From: Actinomycetes bacterium
Lineage (GTDB): Bacteria; Actinomycetota; Coriobacteriia; Anaerosomatales; JAJZPX01
Reading direction: 5' to 3'
DNA length: 5,436 bases
NCBI GenBank assembly: GCA_021811025.1
Contig: JAJZPX010000154.1
Location: 1 to 5,436, forward strand
A model generated the notes under the pieces. The model did no database searches and was not told the origin of the DNA. It saw nothing but the letters and a program-made list of their open reading frames with translations. Position numbers and translations under genes: made by a program. This document shows, in pieces, positions 4,758 to 5,436 of the stretch (positions are counted from its first letter, which is position 1; each line of letters opens with the position of its first letter).

Positions 4758-5436
4758 GTGGGCGGCGTGCCGATTCCGCGAACGACCAAGCGAGCGGTGG
4801 CGGCGCTGGTTTGCGGAACGCTCGTCTGCGCCGCATTCATCGTGCCCTCCGGCGTCGTGCAGCTCACGGCGACCCTCGTCGTCCGAGCCATCTTCGTCGG
4901 GCTGGTGGTCGGGCTGCTGGTCGGTTCCAGGACGCCCGCGTGGGCGGCGGCTGCCATCGGTGCGTCCGGTACTTCGTTCGGGCTCCTGCTCTCGATGCGG
5001 ATGCCGGCCCAGGGGTTGTTCCTCGCGGCCGTCGTGCTCTCCGCGCTCGTCGCGGTCCTCGTCCGCTCAATCGCCCTGGCCGATGGCCGGCACGGCGTCG
5101 CCGTGGTCGGCGTGGGCCTGGTCGTTGTGACGTATCTGTGGTTGCTCGGCGTCCTTCCCGGGCCCTTCACGGAGACGCACGACGTCCACATGACCTACAG
5201 CATGGACAAGCTCTCCCGGCCGTGGGTGTTCGACGGCGCGATCTTCACGCGGACCGAGGAGGCGGTGAGGCGAGGCGAGGCCTTCTACCCCGCTTTCAGG
5301 CGCGCCGTGGAGGAGGACGAGCGGAGACTCGGGACGCCGACGGTGCTGTTCAACTACCGTGAGCCGTACCTGTTCTGGCTATGGTCCGTCCTGCCCGGAC
5401 AGGGACCTCAGGCGCTGTGGTGGTACTACGTGGTGC
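4758..5436 (+). CDS. Polytopic membrane protein, 3' end missing; possible GT-C glycosyltransferase
   Basis: The frame starting at GTG 4758 stays open to the window edge, giving 226 residues with no stop. A basic N-terminus (PRTTKR) is followed by about five hydrophobic helices, roughly residues 12-30, 37-56, 60-79, 85-104 and 112-133. A hydrophilic segment (135-195) then contains THDVHMTYSMD, and after it comes VLFNYREPYLFWLWSVLPG leading into another aromatic, hydrophobic stretch (WWYYVV) at the edge. The NYR-x-P...LFWLW-x-LPG pattern recalls lipid-linked-sugar glycosyltransferases of the GT-C type, but I cannot identify a family from this fragment. Only one base separates it from the propeller gene, implying translational coupling. 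GGGA (4748-4751) is 6 bases ahead, and GGGGAG (4740-4745) lies further upstream. GTG at 4767 is an alternative start. Confidence 0.75.
   Translation, partial: MGGVPIPRTTKRAVAALVCGTLVCAAFIVPSGVVQLTATLVVRAIFVGLVVGLLVGSRTPAWAAAAIGASGTSFGLLLSMRMPAQGLFLAAVVLSALVAVLVRSIALADGRHGVAVVGVGLVVVTYLWLLGVLPGPFTETHDVHMTYSMDKLSRPWVFDGAIFTRTEEAVRRGEAFYPAFRRAVEEDERRLGTPTVLFNYREPYLFWLWSVLPGQGPQALWWYYVV

Noticed and set aside
1..5436. A defence island, phage remnant, CRISPR array or other undescribed multi-gene system
   Set aside because: I found no repeat array, integrase, transposase, nuclease or nucleotide-signalling motif. Coding style is uniform across the window, and the genes look like ordinary housekeeping and envelope functions.

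Overview
The window is about 5.4 kb of very GC-rich DNA (roughly 70 % by eye), with strong G/C third-position bias, GTG starts and long spurious antisense frames. This fits a high-GC actinobacterium. A deep lineage such as the Coriobacteriia is my guess from the style of the proteins, but nothing here proves it. No rRNA, tRNA, CRISPR array, insertion sequence or integrase was found. The region looks like ordinary, tightly packed chromosome.

Layout. (1) Positions 1-729 (+) are the C-terminal two thirds or so of a CapA-family metallophosphatase-like protein, cut by the window edge. (2) Positions 745-960 (-) hold a small AbrB/MazE-fold DNA-binding protein. It converges on the CapA gene, and the two stop codons pair with each other inside a small hairpin (726-748). 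(3) A 132-base divergent spacer (964-1095) holds an imperfect inverted repeat in front of the AbrB-like gene. It also holds a promoter-like element placed so that the next gene would be transcribed without a leader. (4) Positions 1096-1728 (+) encode an all-helical HEAT-like repeat protein of unknown role. (5) Positions 1774-2406 (+) encode a cyclase/kynurenine-formamidase-family metal hydrolase. (6) Positions 2486-3574 (+) encode a short (362 aa) isocitrate dehydrogenase, with a good promoter whose -35 overlaps the stop codon of gene 5. (7) Positions 3587-4756 (+) encode a single-pass membrane protein with an extracytoplasmic WD40/TolB-like propeller. (8) Positions 4758-5436 (+) are the start of a polytopic membrane protein that runs off the window and may be a GT-C glycosyltransferase.

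How they fit together. Genes 6, 7 and 8 are separated by 12 and 1 bases and probably share the promoter before gene 6. Isocitrate dehydrogenase would feed 2-oxoglutarate and reduced cofactor into central metabolism. The two membrane proteins behind it have no obvious metabolic link and may belong to cell-envelope work, as may the CapA-like protein at the other end.

The most checkable observation is in gene 6. Its skeleton is the short form often labelled NAD-dependent, yet it carries the Lys-Tyr...Tyr-X3-Arg residues that bind the 2'-phosphate of NADP in E. coli Icd. I see no convincing undescribed multi-gene system here.
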